From Curtobacterium sp. Leaf183 (lineage in GTDB: Bacteria > Actinomycetota > Actinomycetes > Actinomycetales > Microbacteriaceae), in contig NZ_LMPO01000011.1 of assembly GCF_001424385.1 (NCBI RefSeq), positions 977-64,976 of the forward strand: 64,000 bases of DNA, given 5' to 3'. Below are positions 54,251 through 64,000 of the stretch, piece after piece. Positions within the stretch are counted from its first letter, which is position 1. Each line of letters begins with the position of its first letter. The notes beneath the pieces are model-generated. The model was not told the origin of the DNA, did not search any database, and saw only the letters and a list, made by a program, of their open reading frames with translations. The position numbers and the translations under genes were made by a program.

Positions 54251-55945
54251 ATGCCTGACATCGACGTGAAGCCGCGCAGCCGGGTCGTCACCGACGGGAT
54301 CGAAGCAACCACCTCGCGTGGCATGCTGCGGGCCGTCGGGATGGGCGACGAGGACTGGGAGAAGCCGCAGATCGGCATCGCCTCGTCCTGGAACGAGATC
54401 ACCCCCTGCAACCTGAGCCTCGACCGGCTCGCCCAGGGCGCCAAGGAAGGCGTCCACGGCGGCGGCGGGTACCCGCTGCAGTTCGGCACGATCTCGGTGT
54501 CGGACGGCATCTCGATGGGCCACGAGGGCATGCACTTCTCGCTCGTCTCGCGCGAGGTCATCGCGGACAGCGTCGAGACCGTCGTCAACGCCGAGCGCCT
54601 CGACGGCACGGTGCTGCTCGCCGGCTGCGACAAGTCCCTGCCCGGCATGCTCATGGCTGCGGCACGCCTCGACCTGGCGAGCGTCTTCCTGTACGCCGGG
54701 TCGGTCATGCCGGGCTACGTGAAGCAGGCCGACGGCACGATGAAGGAAGTCACCATCATCGACTCCTTCGAGGGCGTCGGCGCGTGCAAGGCCGGCACCA
54801 TGAGCGAGGCGGAGCTCAAGGAGATCGAGTGCGCGATCGTCCCGGGCGAGGGCGCCTGCGGCGGCATGTACACGGCCAACACGATGGCGTCCGTCGCCGA
54901 GGCACTCGGCATGTCCCTCCCGGGTTCCGCCGCGCCGCCCAGCGCCGACCGTCGCCGTGACTACTACGCGCACCGGTCGGGCGAAGCCGTCGTGAACATG
55001 CTCAAGCACGGCATCACGGCGCGCCAGATCCTGACCAAGGAAGCGTTCGAGAACGCGATCGCCGTCGCGATGGCCCTCGGAGGCTCCACCAACGTCGTGC
55101 TGCACCTGCTGGCGATCGCGCACGAGGCCGAGGTCGAGCTCAGCCTCGACGACTTCAACCGCATCGGCTCGACGGTTCCGCACCTGGCCGACATGAAGCC
55201 GTTCGGCAAGTACGTCATGGTCGACGTCGACCGCAACGGCGGCATCCCGGTCATCATGAAGGCGCTGCTCGACGCCGGACTGCTGCACGGCGAGTGCATG
55301 ACCGTGACGGGCAAGACCGTCGCCGAGAACCTCGCCGAGATCGACCCGCCCGAGCTCGACGGCGAGGTGTTCCGGAAGATCGACAACCCGATCCACGCCA
55401 CCGGCGGCCTGACGATCCTGCAGGGCTCCTTCGCCCCCGAGGGCGCCGTCGTGAAGACCGCCGGCTTCGACGCCGAGGTCTTCGAGGGTCCCGCGCGCGT
55501 GTTCGACCGCGAGCGCGCGGCGATGGACGCCCTCACCGAGGGCCGGATCCAGAAGGGCGACGTCGTCGTCATCCGCTACGAGGGTCCCAAGGGCGGCCCC
55601 GGCATGCGCGAGATGCTCGCGATCACCGCGGCCATCAAGGGCGCGGGTCTGGGCAAGGATGTACTACTCTTGACCGACGGTCGATTCTCAGGCGGCACAA
55701 CCGGCCTCTGCATCGGCCACATCGCACCGGAAGCCGTGGACGCAGGTCCAGTGGCGTTCGTGCGCGATGGCGACCGCATCCGTGTCGACATCGCGGCTCG
55801 CTCGCTCGACCTACTGGTCGACCCGGCCGAGCTGGAGGCCCGCCGCGACGGCTGGGCGCCGCTGCCCCCGCGCTACACCCGCGGAGTCCTCGCGAAGTAC
55901 GCCAAGCTCGTCCAGTCCGCCGCCAAGGGCGCGGTCACGGGCTAG
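54251..55945 (+). CDS. ilvD: dihydroxy-acid dehydratase
   Basis: The 564-residue iron-sulfur enzyme makes the 2-keto acids of valine and isoleucine. Cluster cysteines lie in TPCN near 56, [10 protein letters not shown] near 124 and [12 protein letters not shown] near 200. The C-terminal DGRFSGGT is near 480. Length is normal. Codons from about 55656 to 55815 (GTA, CTA, TTG, CGA, TCA, ACA) are unlike the rest, though the protein is conserved there. It is 46 nt upstream of ilvB, so one transcript may cover ilvD to ilvC. Confidence 0.96.
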   Translation: MPDIDVKPRSRVVTDGIEATTSRGMLRAVGMGDEDWEKPQIGIASSWNEITPCNLSLDRLAQGAKEGVHGGGGYPLQFGTISVSDGISMGHEGMHFSLVSREVIADSVETVVNAERLDGTVLLAGCDKSLPGMLMAAARLDLASVFLYAGSVMPGYVKQADGTMKEVTIIDSFEGVGACKAGTMSEAELKEIECAIVPGEGACGGMYTANTMASVAEALGMSLPGSAAPPSADRRRDYYAHRSGEAVVNMLKHGITARQILTKEAFENAIAVAMALGGSTNVVLHLLAIAHEAEVELSLDDFNRIGSTVPHLADMKPFGKYVMVDVDRNGGIPVIMKALLDAGLLHGECMTVTGKTVAENLAEIDPPELDGEVFRKIDNPIHATGGLTILQGSFAPEGAVVKTAGFDAEVFEGPARVFDRERAAMDALTEGRIQKGDVVVIRYEGPKGGPGMREMLAITAAIKGAGLGKDVLLLTDGRFSGGTTGLCIGHIAPEAVDAGPVAFVRDGDRIRVDIAARSLDLLVDPAELEARRDGWAPLPPRYTRGVLAKYAKLVQSAAKGAVTG

Positions 55946-55991
55946 CGTCGACACCCGCATCATCGCCATCTCTCCAGGCAGGAAACCCCAC

Positions 55992-57815
55992 ATGCCCACG
56001 GAAGCAACACCGCTGTCCGCGGCCACCGGAGCGCGCCGTTCGCCGGAGGTCCTCACCGGGTCGGGGGCCGTCCTGCGGTCCCTCGAGCACCTCGGGATCA
56101 CCGACGTCTTCGGTCTGCCCGGTGGTGCGATCATCCCGTTCTACGACGAGCTCATGGCGTCGAAGACCATCCGCCACGTCCTGGTCCGGCACGAGCAGGG
56201 CGCCGGGCACGCCGCCGAGGGCTACGCGTCCTCGTCCGGCAAGGTCGGCGTCGCCATCGCCACGTCCGGCCCCGGAGCGACGAACCTCGTCACCGCGATC
56301 GCAGACGCCTACATGGACTCGGTGCCGTTCATCGCGATCACCGGCCAGGTGTTCTCGACCCTGATGGGCACGGACGCCTTCCAAGAGGCGGACATCGTCG
56401 GCATCACGATGCCCATCACGAAGCACTCGTTCCTGGTCACCAAGCCCGAGGACGTGCCCGCGACGATCGCTGCGGCGTACCAGATCGCGACCACCGGCCG
56501 ACCCGGCCCGGTGCTCGTCGACATCACCAAGGACGCGCAGCAGAAGTCGGCACCGTACGTCTGGCCGCCGAAGGTCGACCTGCCCGGCTACCGCCCGGTG
56601 ACGAAGGCCCACGGCAAGCAGATCACCGCCGCGGCCCAGCTGCTGGCGGAGTCCTCGCGCCCGGTGCTCTACGTCGGCGGCGGCGTCATCCGCTCCGGCG
56701 CGTCGGACGAGCTCCTCGCGTTCGCCGAGGCCACCGGGGCGCCCGTCGTCACGACGTTGATGGCGCGCGGTGCGTTCCCCGACTCGCACACGCAGCACCT
56801 CGGCATGCCGGGCATGCACGGCACGGTGCCGGCAGTGCTCGGGCTGCAGGAGAGCGACCTGATCATCGCGCTCGGCGCCCGCTTCGACGACCGCGTGACC
56901 GGCAAGGTCGACGACTTCGCGCCCGACGCCAAGGTCGTCCACGTCGACATCGACCCGGCCGAGATCTCCAAGATCCGCTACGCCGACGTGCCGATCGTCG
57001 GTGACGCGCGAGAGGTGTTGGTCGACCTCACCGCCGCGTGGGCCGACGTCCCCGTCGACGACCGCGCCTCGATCACCGGCTGGTGGGCGCACCTCGAGCA
57101 GCTGCGCACCGACTTCCCGCTCGGCTACACCGAACCGACCGACGGGCTGCTCGCCCCGCAGGCGATCATCAAGCGCATCGGCGAGATGACCGGGCCCGAG
57201 GGCGTCTTCGCCTCCGGGGTCGGCCAGCACCAGATGTGGTCGGCGCAGTTCATCAAGTACGAGCGCCCCAACGCCTGGCTCAACTCCGGTGGGGCCGGCA
57301 CGATGGGCTACTCGGTCCCCGCTGCGATGGGTGCCAAGGTGGCCCAGCCCGACCGCGTGGTCTGGGCGATCGACGGTGACGGCTGCTTCCAGATGACGAA
57401 CCAGGAACTCGCGACCTGCGTCATCAACGACATCCCGATCAAGGTCGCGATCATCAACAACTCGTCGCTCGGCATGGTGCGGCAGTGGCAGACCCTGTTC
57501 TACGACGGACGGCACTCCTTCACCGACCTGCAGACGGGTCACGGCACGCGTCGGGTCCCGGACTTCGTCAAGCTCGCGGACGCGTACGGTGCCCTCGGCA
57601 TCCGCGTCGAGAAGGCCGACGAGGTCGACGCCGCCATCCAGCTCGCGCTCGACACGAACGACCGGCCGGTCGTCATCGACTTCGTCGTCAGCCGCGACTC
57701 CATGGTCTGGCCGATGGTCCCCCAGGGGACCGGCAACTCCTCCATCGAGTACGCCCGCGAACTCGCCCCCACCTGGGACGACGAGGACGCCGACATGACG
57801 GGAGAACCCGCATGA
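55992..57815 (+). CDS. ilvB: acetolactate synthase large subunit
   Basis: The 607-residue ThDP enzyme condenses pyruvate with pyruvate or 2-ketobutyrate. The catalytic Glu is in [14 protein letters not shown] near 66, the FAD region near 250-400, and the ThDP motif [12 protein letters not shown] ending IINNSSLG near 465-495. ATG at 55992 has AGGAAA about 7 nt upstream. It overlaps ilvN by ATGA, as usual for the pair. There is no room for an attenuator between ilvD and ilvB. Confidence 0.96.
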   Translation: MPTEATPLSAATGARRSPEVLTGSGAVLRSLEHLGITDVFGLPGGAIIPFYDELMASKTIRHVLVRHEQGAGHAAEGYASSSGKVGVAIATSGPGATNLVTAIADAYMDSVPFIAITGQVFSTLMGTDAFQEADIVGITMPITKHSFLVTKPEDVPATIAAAYQIATTGRPGPVLVDITKDAQQKSAPYVWPPKVDLPGYRPVTKAHGKQITAAAQLLAESSRPVLYVGGGVIRSGASDELLAFAEATGAPVVTTLMARGAFPDSHTQHLGMPGMHGTVPAVLGLQESDLIIALGARFDDRVTGKVDDFAPDAKVVHVDIDPAEISKIRYADVPIVGDAREVLVDLTAAWADVPVDDRASITGWWAHLEQLRTDFPLGYTEPTDGLLAPQAIIKRIGEMTGPEGVFASGVGQHQMWSAQFIKYERPNAWLNSGGAGTMGYSVPAAMGAKVAQPDRVVWAIDGDGCFQMTNQELATCVINDIPIKVAIINNSSLGMVRQWQTLFYDGRHSFTDLQTGHGTRRVPDFVKLADAYGALGIRVEKADEVDAAIQLALDTNDRPVVIDFVVSRDSMVWPMVPQGTGNSSIEYARELAPTWDDEDADMTGEPA

Positions 57816-58312
57816 GCCACGTCCTGTCGCTCCTGGTCGAGGACAAGCCCGGTCTGCTGACCCGTGTCGCCGGGCTGTTCGCCCGACGGGGCTTCAACAT
57901 CGAGTCGCTCGCGGTCGGCAACACCGAGGTGGAGGGCCTGTCCCGCATCACGGTGGTCGTCGACGTCGAGGACCTGCCGCTCGAACAGGTGACCAAGCAG
58001 CTCAACAAGCTCGTCAACGTCATCAAGATCGTCGAACTCGACTTCTCGCAGTCGGTCCAGCGCGAGCACATGCTCGTGAAGGTCCGTGTCGACAATCAGA
58101 CGCGCTCGGCCGTGCTCGAAGCAGTGACCCTGTTCCGCGCCCAGGTCGTCGACGTCGCGAACGACTCGCTCATCGTCGAGGTGACCGGCGACCCCGGCAA
58201 GATCCAGGCGATCCTCCGCGTGCTCGAGCCCTACGGCATCAAGGAGTTGGCGCGCGCCGGCCTCCTCGGCATGGGCCGCGGACCGAAGAGCATCACCGAC
58301 CGGGTGCGCTGA
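57812..58312 (+). CDS. ilvN: acetolactate synthase small subunit
   Basis: The 166-residue regulatory subunit has an N-terminal ACT domain with [20 protein letters not shown] and [11 protein letters not shown] (binds valine for feedback inhibition). A C-terminal domain follows with the conserved end [13 protein letters not shown] lies 7 nt before the ATG, and the start overlaps the ilvB stop. Its closeness to ilvC (45 nt) supports one ilvBNC unit. Confidence 0.95.
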   Translation: MSHVLSLLVEDKPGLLTRVAGLFARRGFNIESLAVGNTEVEGLSRITVVVDVEDLPLEQVTKQLNKLVNVIKIVELDFSQSVQREHMLVKVRVDNQTRSAVLEAVTLFRAQVVDVANDSLIVEVTGDPGKIQAILRVLEPYGIKELARAGLLGMGRGPKSITDRVR

Positions 58313-58357
58313 GCGCCCCCGGCTCCGACCGAACCACCAACAAGGAGATCACGCACC

Positions 58358-59383
58358 GTGACTGACATCGTGTACGACGCCGACGCCGACCTGACGCTCA
58401 TCCAGGGCAAGAAGGTCGCGGTCATCGGCTACGGCTCGCAGGGCCACGCCCATGCCCTCAACCTCCGCGACTCCGGCGTCGAGGTGCAGATCGGTCTGCA
58501 GGAGGGCTCGAAGAGCCGCCAGAAGGCCGAAGAGGCGGGCTTCGAGGTCCACACGCCCGCCGAGGTCACGAAGTGGGCGGACGTCGTCGTCATCCTCGCT
58601 CCGGACCAGGTCCAGCGCATCGTCTACCGCGACGACATCGAGCCGAACCTCAAGCAGGGCGCGACCCTGGTCTTCGGTCACGGGTTCAACATCCGCTACG
58701 GCTACATCCAGGCCCCCGAGGGCGTCGACGTGTCGCTCGTCGCACCGAAGGGCCCCGGCCACACCGTCCGTCGTGAGTACGAGGCCGGCCGCGGCGTCCC
58801 CGTCATCGTCGCCGTCGAGGTCGACGCCTCCGGCAGCGCCTGGGACCTCGCGTGGTCGTACTCGAAGGCCATCGGCGGTCTCCGCTCGGGCGGCATCAAG
58901 ACGACGTTCACCGAGGAGACCGAGACCGACCTGTTCGGCGAGCAGGCCGTCCTCTGCGGTGGTACCTCGCAGCTCATCCAGTACGGTTTCGAGACCCTGG
59001 TCGAGGCCGGCTACCAGCCGCAGATCGCGTACTTCGAGGTCCTGCACGAGCTCAAGCTGATCGTCGACCTGATCTGGGAGGGCGGCCTTACCAAGCAGCG
59101 CTGGTCCATCTCCGACACGGCCGAGTTCGGCGACTACGTGTCCGGCCCCCGGGTGATCTCGCCCGAGGTCAAGGAGAACATGAAGGCCGTGCTGTCCGAC
59201 ATCCAGGACGGCACCTTCGCCAAGCGCTTCATCGACGACCAGGACGCGGGCGCTCCGGAGTTCACGGCCCTGCGCAAGAAGGGCGAGGAGCACCCGATCG
59301 AGGCGACCGGTCGCGAGCTGCGTGCGCTGTTCGCGTGGAAGCAGTCCGACTCCGACTACGTCGACGGTTCTGCCGCGCGGTAG
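58358..59383 (+). CDS. ilvC: ketol-acid reductoisomerase, class I
   Basis: The 341-residue enzyme isomerises and reduces acetolactate or acetohydroxybutyrate. The NADPH site [17 protein letters not shown] is near 26 and the metal-binding acids lie in DLIWEGGL near 225-232. It is the short class I form. The start is GTG with AAGGAG about 10 nt upstream. Hairpin 59407-59440 closes the ilv block. Confidence 0.96.
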   Translation: MTDIVYDADADLTLIQGKKVAVIGYGSQGHAHALNLRDSGVEVQIGLQEGSKSRQKAEEAGFEVHTPAEVTKWADVVVILAPDQVQRIVYRDDIEPNLKQGATLVFGHGFNIRYGYIQAPEGVDVSLVAPKGPGHTVRREYEAGRGVPVIVAVEVDASGSAWDLAWSYSKAIGGLRSGGIKTTFTEETETDLFGEQAVLCGGTSQLIQYGFETLVEAGYQPQIAYFEVLHELKLIVDLIWEGGLTKQRWSISDTAEFGDYVSGPRVISPEVKENMKAVLSDIQDGTFAKRFIDDQDAGAPEFTALRKKGEEHPIEATGRELRALFAWKQSDSDYVDGSAAR

Positions 59384-59406
59384 TCTTCCCCAGACCACTC
59401 GATGAC

Positions 59407-59440
59407 GAGGCGGCGGTGTGCACCCGTGCACCGCCGCTTC
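59407..59440 (+). terminator. ilvC terminator
   Basis: GAGGCGGCGGTG at 59407-59418 pairs with CACCGCCGCTTC at 59429-59440 (one G-T), 23 nt after the ilvC stop. The remaining spacer to 59599 carries a 24-bp repeat array. Confidence 0.75.
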
Positions 59441-59477
59441 TCGATGTGACCCGAACGGTATGCAGCAGCTCTCCACC

Positions 59478-59549
59478 ACCACCGGCGCCTACCAGGCGCG
59501 CACCACCGGCGCCCAGGCGGCGCGCACCACCGGCCCGCAGCGTGCACGC
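59478..59549. repeat. three 24-bp minisatellite units
   Basis: Three units that each begin ACCACCGGC lie head to tail, and a decayed fourth follows to about 59573. In one + frame (from an ATG at 59460) each encodes an octapeptide of type TTGxxxAR. The unit length is a multiple of three, but no ribosome-binding site precedes that frame. Confidence 0.8.
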
Positions 59550-59599
59550 ACCTGTGGCACCCGTCAGGCGACGCCCGATCCGCATGGGATGATCATCGG

Positions 59600-60790
59600 A
59601 TGGCGGTGACGAAACGAGCGGTCCACATCGGCGCCGGCAAGATCGGGCGCGGGTTCGTGGGTCAGTTCCTCGTCGCCAGCGGCTACGAGCTGACCTTCGT
59701 CGACGTCGACGAGCGTGTCGTCTCGGCCCTCAACGAAGCCGGCCGCTTCGTCGTCCACGAGGTGGGCGAGATGCCGGTCGAACACCTGGTCCACGGGTTC
59801 CGCGCGCTCAACAGCAAGACCGACCGCGACCGCGTCGTCCAGGCCATCGCGCAGGCGGACGTGGTCACCACGGCGGTCGGCGCCCGCACCCTGCCGCTCG
59901 TCGCGCCGGTCATCGCCGAGGGGCTGGCGGCACGCCCGCTCGACCGCGGGGACGTCACCATCGTCGCCTGCGAGAACGCGTTCAACGCCACGGACTCGCT
60001 GCACGCCAGCATCCGTCGCGCCCCGATCCTCGAGGACCGCGACGTCGCCGCCGTCTTCGCGAACTGCGCGATCGACCGGATCGTCCCCGACCAGTCGGGC
60101 GTCCTCGGGCAGTCCGGCGGGCTCGACGTCGTCCTCGAGCCGTTCTACGAGTGGGTCATCGAGCGCACCCCCTTCGCCGACTCCGACGCCGAACCGCCCG
60201 CGATCCAGGGCGTCACCTGGGTCGACGACCTGCAGCCCTTCGTCGAGCGGAAGCTCTACACGGTCAACACCGCGCACGCGACGGCGGCCTACCACGGCAC
60301 CGTGCGGGGGATCCGGCTCATCCGCGAAGCCCTCGAGGACCACGACGTCCGGGCCGAGGTCGACGGCGTGCTCGCCGAGACCACCGAACTGCTCATCGCC
60401 AAGCACGGGTTCGACCCGGCCGAGCACGCGCGCTACGTCGCCGCGAACCTGGCGCGCATCGCGAACCCGCACCTGCCCGACAGCACCGTCCGGGTCGGTC
60501 GCAACCCGCTCCGCAAGCTCGGTCGGCGAGAGCGGTTCGTGGGCCCGGCAGCACAGCTGGCCGAACGGGGGATGCCCGTCGACCACCTGCTCGGCGCGAT
60601 CCGCGTGGCACTCGAGTTCGACGACCAGGACGACCCCGAGTCGATCGAGCTGCACGCGCTGCTCCGCTCCGGTGCGACCGCCCACGCGCTCACCGAGATC
60701 CTCACCGGCCTGATGGAGAGCCACCCGCTCTTCCCGGCCGTCCGCGACGTCGTCGCCGAGGTGCTGCAGACCCAGGCCGCCGACGCCTGA
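59600..60790 (+). CDS. mtlD: mannitol-1-phosphate 5-dehydrogenase family protein
   Basis: The 396-residue polyol dehydrogenase has the NAD motif HIGAGKIGRGFVGQFL at the N-terminus and VACENAFNAT near 118. The active-site region ERKLYTVNTAHATAAYHG near 217-234 contains the family lysine, asparagine and histidine. It interconverts mannitol-1-phosphate and fructose-6-phosphate. No PTS mannitol gene or mtlR is nearby, so a biosynthetic or osmotic role is possible. ATG at 59600 follows a GATGAT stretch by a few bases. It interrupts the ilvC-serA-leuB order. Confidence 0.9.
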   Translation: MAVTKRAVHIGAGKIGRGFVGQFLVASGYELTFVDVDERVVSALNEAGRFVVHEVGEMPVEHLVHGFRALNSKTDRDRVVQAIAQADVVTTAVGARTLPLVAPVIAEGLAARPLDRGDVTIVACENAFNATDSLHASIRRAPILEDRDVAAVFANCAIDRIVPDQSGVLGQSGGLDVVLEPFYEWVIERTPFADSDAEPPAIQGVTWVDDLQPFVERKLYTVNTAHATAAYHGTVRGIRLIREALEDHDVRAEVDGVLAETTELLIAKHGFDPAEHARYVAANLARIANPHLPDSTVRVGRNPLRKLGRRERFVGPAAQLAERGMPVDHLLGAIRVALEFDDQDDPESIELHALLRSGATAHALTEILTGLMESHPLFPAVRDVVAEVLQTQAADA

Positions 60791-60838
60791 GTCCGATCGG
60801 GTCGGCCCGGTGCCCGGGCCTCTCGTAGAATCGTGGCC

Positions 60839-61303
60839 ATGACCCCGGCACCTCCCGCACACGACGGCGGCGCGGCCTCCCCGCCGGACGGCGCCGTCGA
60901 CCACGACGACGACGCCGCCCTCTCGTGGGACGACGCCGACGACGCCACACACGTCGACGCCGCCCACAACCCGGTCCGCGCGAAGGCCCGTCCCGAGCCG
61001 GACGCCGAACAGCCACTCGGCTCCGGCGCGCTGGTCGGCATGGGCGTCTTCGGTGGCGTCTACCTGCTCTACACGGTCGCCTGGCTGGTCAGCGCGAGCC
61101 TGCTGACCGTCACGGGAACCGGTGTCGCGGGCTTCGTGTCCGAGTTGATGCGCGTGCTCGCGATCATGGCGCCCGCGTTCTGGTTCGCCGCCACGCTCTG
61201 GCTCGGGCAGGGCAGCCGCAACCGCACCAAGTTCATCTGGCTGCTCGTGGGCGCCGTAGTCCTCGTCCCGTGGCCCTTCATCATGACCAGGAGCTTCGGG
61301 TGA
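60839..61303 (+). CDS. acidic-headed membrane protein, hypothetical
   Basis: The 154-residue protein has an Asp/Ala-rich cytosolic head (1-60) and three helices (about 66-88, 103-122 and 132-149). I do not recognise a family. TAGAAT about 8 nt before the ATG suggests a leaderless mRNA. The stop overlaps the next gene as GTGA, so the two membrane proteins are co-translated, perhaps as a complex. Confidence 0.75.
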   Translation: MTPAPPAHDGGAASPPDGAVDHDDDAALSWDDADDATHVDAAHNPVRAKARPEPDAEQPLGSGALVGMGVFGGVYLLYTVAWLVSASLLTVTGTGVAGFVSELMRVLAIMAPAFWFAATLWLGQGSRNRTKFIWLLVGAVVLVPWPFIMTRSFG

Positions 61304-61674
61304 GCGTCGTCCCGGGGCGCCCGCGCACCGTCACGCCGGACAAGGCGGTCGTCTGGGTCGTGGCGGCGCTGTGCCTGGCCTACGTCACGTGGCAGGCGGT
61401 CGGCAACCTCGTCGGCGTCGCGAAGTCGGTGGCCGACTTCAACGAGTTCGTCCGCAAGAACGGCGGCACCGGTCTCGAGACCGCGACGCCGTGGACCGTC
61501 CTCATCATCGACGTCCTCATCGCCCCGGTGGGCTTCGTCGTGGCGTGGCTGGTGTCGCGACGGATGGACCTGCTCCGCACCGTCGTGGTCTTCGTCGCCG
61601 CGCTCTGCGCGGTCTCCGCGCTGTGGTTCACGCTGCTGCAGTACGTGTCCTCGACACTCCGCATCGGTTCCTGA
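61300..61674 (+). CDS. small membrane protein, hypothetical
   Basis: The 124-residue protein has three predicted helices at about 16-36, 66-86 and 92-112, a basic N-terminus and an external loop of about 30 residues between the first two. Its GTG overlaps the previous stop by GTGA. It precedes serA by 137 nt. No family recognised. Confidence 0.75.
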   Translation: MSVVPGRPRTVTPDKAVVWVVAALCLAYVTWQAVGNLVGVAKSVADFNEFVRKNGGTGLETATPWTVLIIDVLIAPVGFVVAWLVSRRMDLLRTVVVFVAALCAVSALWFTLLQYVSSTLRIGS

Positions 61675-61686
61675 CCCGACGGACAG

Positions 61687-61717
61687 GAGGCTGGTGGCGG
61701 CGCCGTCACGCGCCTCC
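61687..61717 (+). terminator. degenerate GGAGGC hairpin before serA
   Basis: GGAGGCTGGTGGCGGC pairs imperfectly with GCCGTCACGCGCCTCC, a weakened member of the palindrome family, 12 nt after the small membrane gene. Confidence 0.55.
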
Positions 61718-61766
61718 CGCCCGCACAGGGCTGATGGATCGGTCGTAACGCAGCCTGCGGCGTCGA

Positions 61767-61772
61767 TAGCAT
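61767..61772 (+). promoter_or_regulatory. serA -10 box TAGCAT
   Basis: TAGCAT lies 39 nt before the GTG at 61812, and GTGAGGAA about 9 nt before that start is the ribosome-binding site. A leader of about 30 nt is expected. Confidence 0.45.
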
Positions 61773-61811
61773 GAGCGGACACCGTCCGTCTCGTGTGAGG
61801 AATTAGCAACT

Positions 61812-63401
61812 GTGCCGAAGCCGGTCGTCCTGATCGCCGAAGAACTCTCGCCCGCCACCGTCGACGCCCTCGGGCCCGACTTCGAGATCCGGAACGTGGA
61901 CGGCACCGACCGCCCGGCACTCCTGGCCTCCCTCGCCGATGCGCACGCCATCCTGGTGCGTTCCGCCACCAGGGTCGACGCCGAAGCGATCGCCGCGGCA
62001 CCGAACCTCAAGGTCGTCGCCCGTGCCGGCGTCGGCCTCGACAACGTCGACATCAAGGCAGCCACCACGGCCGGCGTGATGGTCGTGAACGCGCCGACGT
62101 CGAACATCATCTCCGCCGCCGAGCTGACCGTCGGGCACATCCTGTCGCTCGCTCGGCACATCCCCGCCGCGCACGCCTCGCTGGCTGCCGGGGCCTGGAA
62201 GCGGTCCGCGTACACCGGTGTCGAGCTCTACGAGAAGACGGTCGGCATCATCGGCCTCGGTCGCATCGGCGCGCTCATCACCCAGCGCCTGCAGGCCTTC
62301 GGCGTCTCGGTCATCGCCCACGACCCCTACGTCACCACGGCCCGCGCGCAGCAGCTCGGGGTCGAGCTCGTCTCCCTCGACGACCTGCTCAAGCGTGCGG
62401 ACTTCGTCACGATCCACATGCCGAAGACGCCGGAGACCCTCGGCATGATCTCGGACGAGCAGTTCGCGATCATGAAGTCGACCGCGTTCGTCGTGAACGT
62501 GGCCCGCGGTGGCCTGATCGACGAAGACGCACTGCACCGTGCGCTCACCAGCAACCAGATCGCGGGCGCCGGCCTCGACGTCTTCGTGTCCGAGCCCCCG
62601 ACCGACTCGCCCCTGGTGTCCCTGCCGAACGTCGTGGTCACGCCGCACCTGGGTGCGTCCACGGACGAAGCGCAGGAGAAGGCGGGTGTGTCCGTCGCGA
62701 AGTCGGTGCGGCTCGCACTCGGCGGCGAACTCGTCCCGGACGCGGTGAACGTCGCCGGCGGCGTCATCGACCCGTACGTGCGTCCGGGCATCCCGCTGGT
62801 CGAGAAGCTCGGCCAGGTGTTCACGGCGCTGGCGACCTCGCCGGTCACGAGCATCGACGTCGAGGTGCACGGCGAGCTGGCGCAGTACGACGTCAGCGTG
62901 CTGAAGCTCGCGGCGCTCAAGGGCGTGTTCACCGACGTCGTCAGCGACCAGGTCTCCTACGTCAACGCACCGCTCATCGCCGAGCAGCGCGGGGTCAGCG
63001 TGCGGCTCATCACCGACGCGGACAGCCCCGAGTACCGCAACGTGCTCACGATCCGGGGTGCCCAGTCCGACGGCCCGGCGATCAGCGTCTCCGGCACGCT
63101 CACCGGACCCAAGCAGGTCGAGAAGCTCGTCGAGATCAACGGCTACGACGTCGAGGTGGCCCTCGACCGGCACCACGTGGTCATGGACTACACCGACCGC
63201 CCGGGCATCGTCGCGGTGTACGGCAAGGAGTTCGGCGAGGCCGGCATCAACATCGCCGCCATGCAGATCGCGCGACAGGCCGCCGGCGGCCAGGCGCTCA
63301 GCGTCCTCACCGTCGACTCGCCGGTCCCCACCGAGATCCTCGAGCACGTCCGGTCGACGATCGACGCGTCCTCGCTCCGCGAGATCGACATCACCCTCTG
63401 A
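61812..63401 (+). CDS. serA: D-3-phosphoglycerate dehydrogenase, long form
   Basis: The 529-residue enzyme starts serine synthesis from 3-phosphoglycerate. NAD-binding GLGRIGALI is near 149, catalytic Arg in [12 protein letters not shown] near 235, and His in [16 protein letters not shown] near 280. An intervening domain (about 315-450) and a C-terminal ACT domain starting at [16 protein letters not shown] near 460 complete the type 1 layout, as in M. tuberculosis SerA1. It is 13 nt from leuB, and the serA-leuB order is also mycobacterial. Confidence 0.96.
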   Translation: MPKPVVLIAEELSPATVDALGPDFEIRNVDGTDRPALLASLADAHAILVRSATRVDAEAIAAAPNLKVVARAGVGLDNVDIKAATTAGVMVVNAPTSNIISAAELTVGHILSLARHIPAAHASLAAGAWKRSAYTGVELYEKTVGIIGLGRIGALITQRLQAFGVSVIAHDPYVTTARAQQLGVELVSLDDLLKRADFVTIHMPKTPETLGMISDEQFAIMKSTAFVVNVARGGLIDEDALHRALTSNQIAGAGLDVFVSEPPTDSPLVSLPNVVVTPHLGASTDEAQEKAGVSVAKSVRLALGGELVPDAVNVAGGVIDPYVRPGIPLVEKLGQVFTALATSPVTSIDVEVHGELAQYDVSVLKLAALKGVFTDVVSDQVSYVNAPLIAEQRGVSVRLITDADSPEYRNVLTIRGAQSDGPAISVSGTLTGPKQVEKLVEINGYDVEVALDRHHVVMDYTDRPGIVAVYGKEFGEAGINIAAMQIARQAAGGQALSVLTVDSPVPTEILEHVRSTIDASSLREIDITL

Positions 63402-63414
63402 GGACGGGACGGCC

Positions 63415-64000
63415 ATGACGAACACGCAGACGCTCGACCTCGCGGTCATCCGGGGCGACGGCATCGGGCCCGAGGTCGTCGAGCAGGCGCTCAAGGTCCT
63501 GCACGCGGTGGCGGACGGTGAGATCGACGTGCGCGAGACGCCGTACGCCCTCGGGGCGACGCGCTACCTCGAGACGGGCGACATCCTCACCGACGACGAC
63601 CTGGCCGCGGTGGCGTCGCACGACGCGATCCTGCTCGGTGCCGTCGGCGGCGACCCGCGTGACCCACGGTTGGCCGGCGGGATCATCGAGCGCGGGCTGC
63701 TGCTCAAGCTGCGGTTCGCGTTCGACCACTACGTCAACCTGCGTCCGACCACGGTGTACGACTCGGTGGTCAGCCCGCTCGCCGACCCCGGGCAGGTCGA
63801 CTTCGTCGTCGTGCGCGAAGGCACCGAGGGGCCCTACGTCGGCAACGGCGGAGCGATCCGCGTCGGCACGCCGCACGAGATCGCGACCGAGGTGTCGCTG
63901 AACACGGCGTTCGGCGTCGAACGGACCGTCCGGTACGCGTTCGACCTGGCGAACCGTCGCGCGCGGAAGCACCTGACACTCGTGCACAAGAGCAACGTGC
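63415..64000 (+). CDS. leuB: 3-isopropylmalate dehydrogenase, partial (cut by window end)
   Basis: The reading frame starts at ATG 63415 and runs off the window after about 195 residues. It shows [11 protein letters not shown] near 12, [11 protein letters not shown] near 71, [19 protein letters not shown] near 92-110, [12 protein letters not shown] near 128 and the start of the HKSNV segment. These fit the actinobacterial LeuB that oxidises 3-isopropylmalate in leucine synthesis. GGACGG precedes the start weakly. Placement directly after serA suggests co-transcription. Confidence 0.93.
   Translation, partial: MTNTQTLDLAVIRGDGIGPEVVEQALKVLHAVADGEIDVRETPYALGATRYLETGDILTDDDLAAVASHDAILLGAVGGDPRDPRLAGGIIERGLLLKLRFAFDHYVNLRPTTVYDSVVSPLADPGQVDFVVVREGTEGPYVGNGGAIRVGTPHEIATEVSLNTAFGVERTVRYAFDLANRRARKHLTLVHKSNV

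Noticed and set aside
55946-55991. Branched-chain attenuator or leader peptide before ilvB
   Set aside because: Only 46 nt separate ilvD and ilvB, with no run of Leu, Val or Ile codons and no stem pair.
59460-59609. 49-residue ORF of TTGxxxAR repeats
   Set aside because: No ribosome-binding site or clear promoter, so it is kept as a repeat rather than called a gene.

Overview
The window looks like a chromosomal segment of a very GC-rich actinobacterium, about 70% G+C judged by eye. The gene set (WhiB1, WhiB2, MtrAB-LpqB, PdtaS, DUF3499, DUF5719, long HPF), the leaderless promoters and the codon usage fit family Microbacteriaceae. Curtobacterium is my best guess for the genus, but that is recognition from memory, not a search. 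I see no rRNA, plasmid gene, transposase, integrase or CRISPR array. Start codons and sites were counted by hand, so single-base errors are possible.

Layout. (1) 0.1-10.5 kb: a surface-glycan and sugar-precursor block with GtrA flippase, two GT2 enzymes (one like polyprenol-phosphate mannose synthase), a GT87-type membrane transferase, two O-antigen-ligase-like proteins around an unknown polytopic protein, manA and galE. (2) 10.6-17.9 kb: whiB2, a GT2-membrane fusion, DUF5719, a zincin-fold protein, DUF3499 and ahcY. (3) 18-25.7 kb: an RDD/SpoIIM divergent pair and a five-gene overlapping operon (membrane protein, DUF4129, DUF4350, MoxR ATPase, DUF58). (4) 25.8-37.4 kb: mtrA-mtrB-lpqB, comF, hpf, secA, an Rv3235-like protein, pdtaS and whiB1. 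As recalled from the M. tuberculosis map, blocks 2 and 4 keep the order of its Rv3219-Rv3260 region, while block 3 resembles its separate Rv3691-Rv3695 region.

(5) 37.7-51.7 kb is the accessory part. It holds a small membrane protein, bcp, tRNA-Lys(CTT), a four-gene cassette (EspR-like HTH regulator, ImmA/IrrE peptidase, seven-TM DUF6545-type protein, alpha/beta hydrolase), an orphan palindrome, a two-component system with a PepSY lipoprotein that shares its CTTCAG direct-repeat promoter signature, a VOC protein, an amino-acid permease, an MscS channel, an ArsB/SLC13-like permease and a CorA variant with GQN. (6) 51.8-64 kb is metabolic: otsA-otsB for trehalose, ilvD and ilvB-ilvN-ilvC for branched-chain amino acids, mtlD, two small membrane proteins, serA, and leuB cut by the window end.

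Two patterns run through the whole window. Many genes begin 6-10 nt after a TAnnnT-type -10 box, so their mRNAs should be leaderless. A family of palindromes built on GGAGGCCCGGTG/CACCGGGCCTCC sits at gene ends as terminator-like hairpins, and half-copies occur inside genes and as ribosome-binding sites. The best candidate for an undescribed system is the HTH-ImmA/IrrE-7TM-hydrolase cassette. The best-supported new regulatory inference is the CTTCAG two-site regulon.
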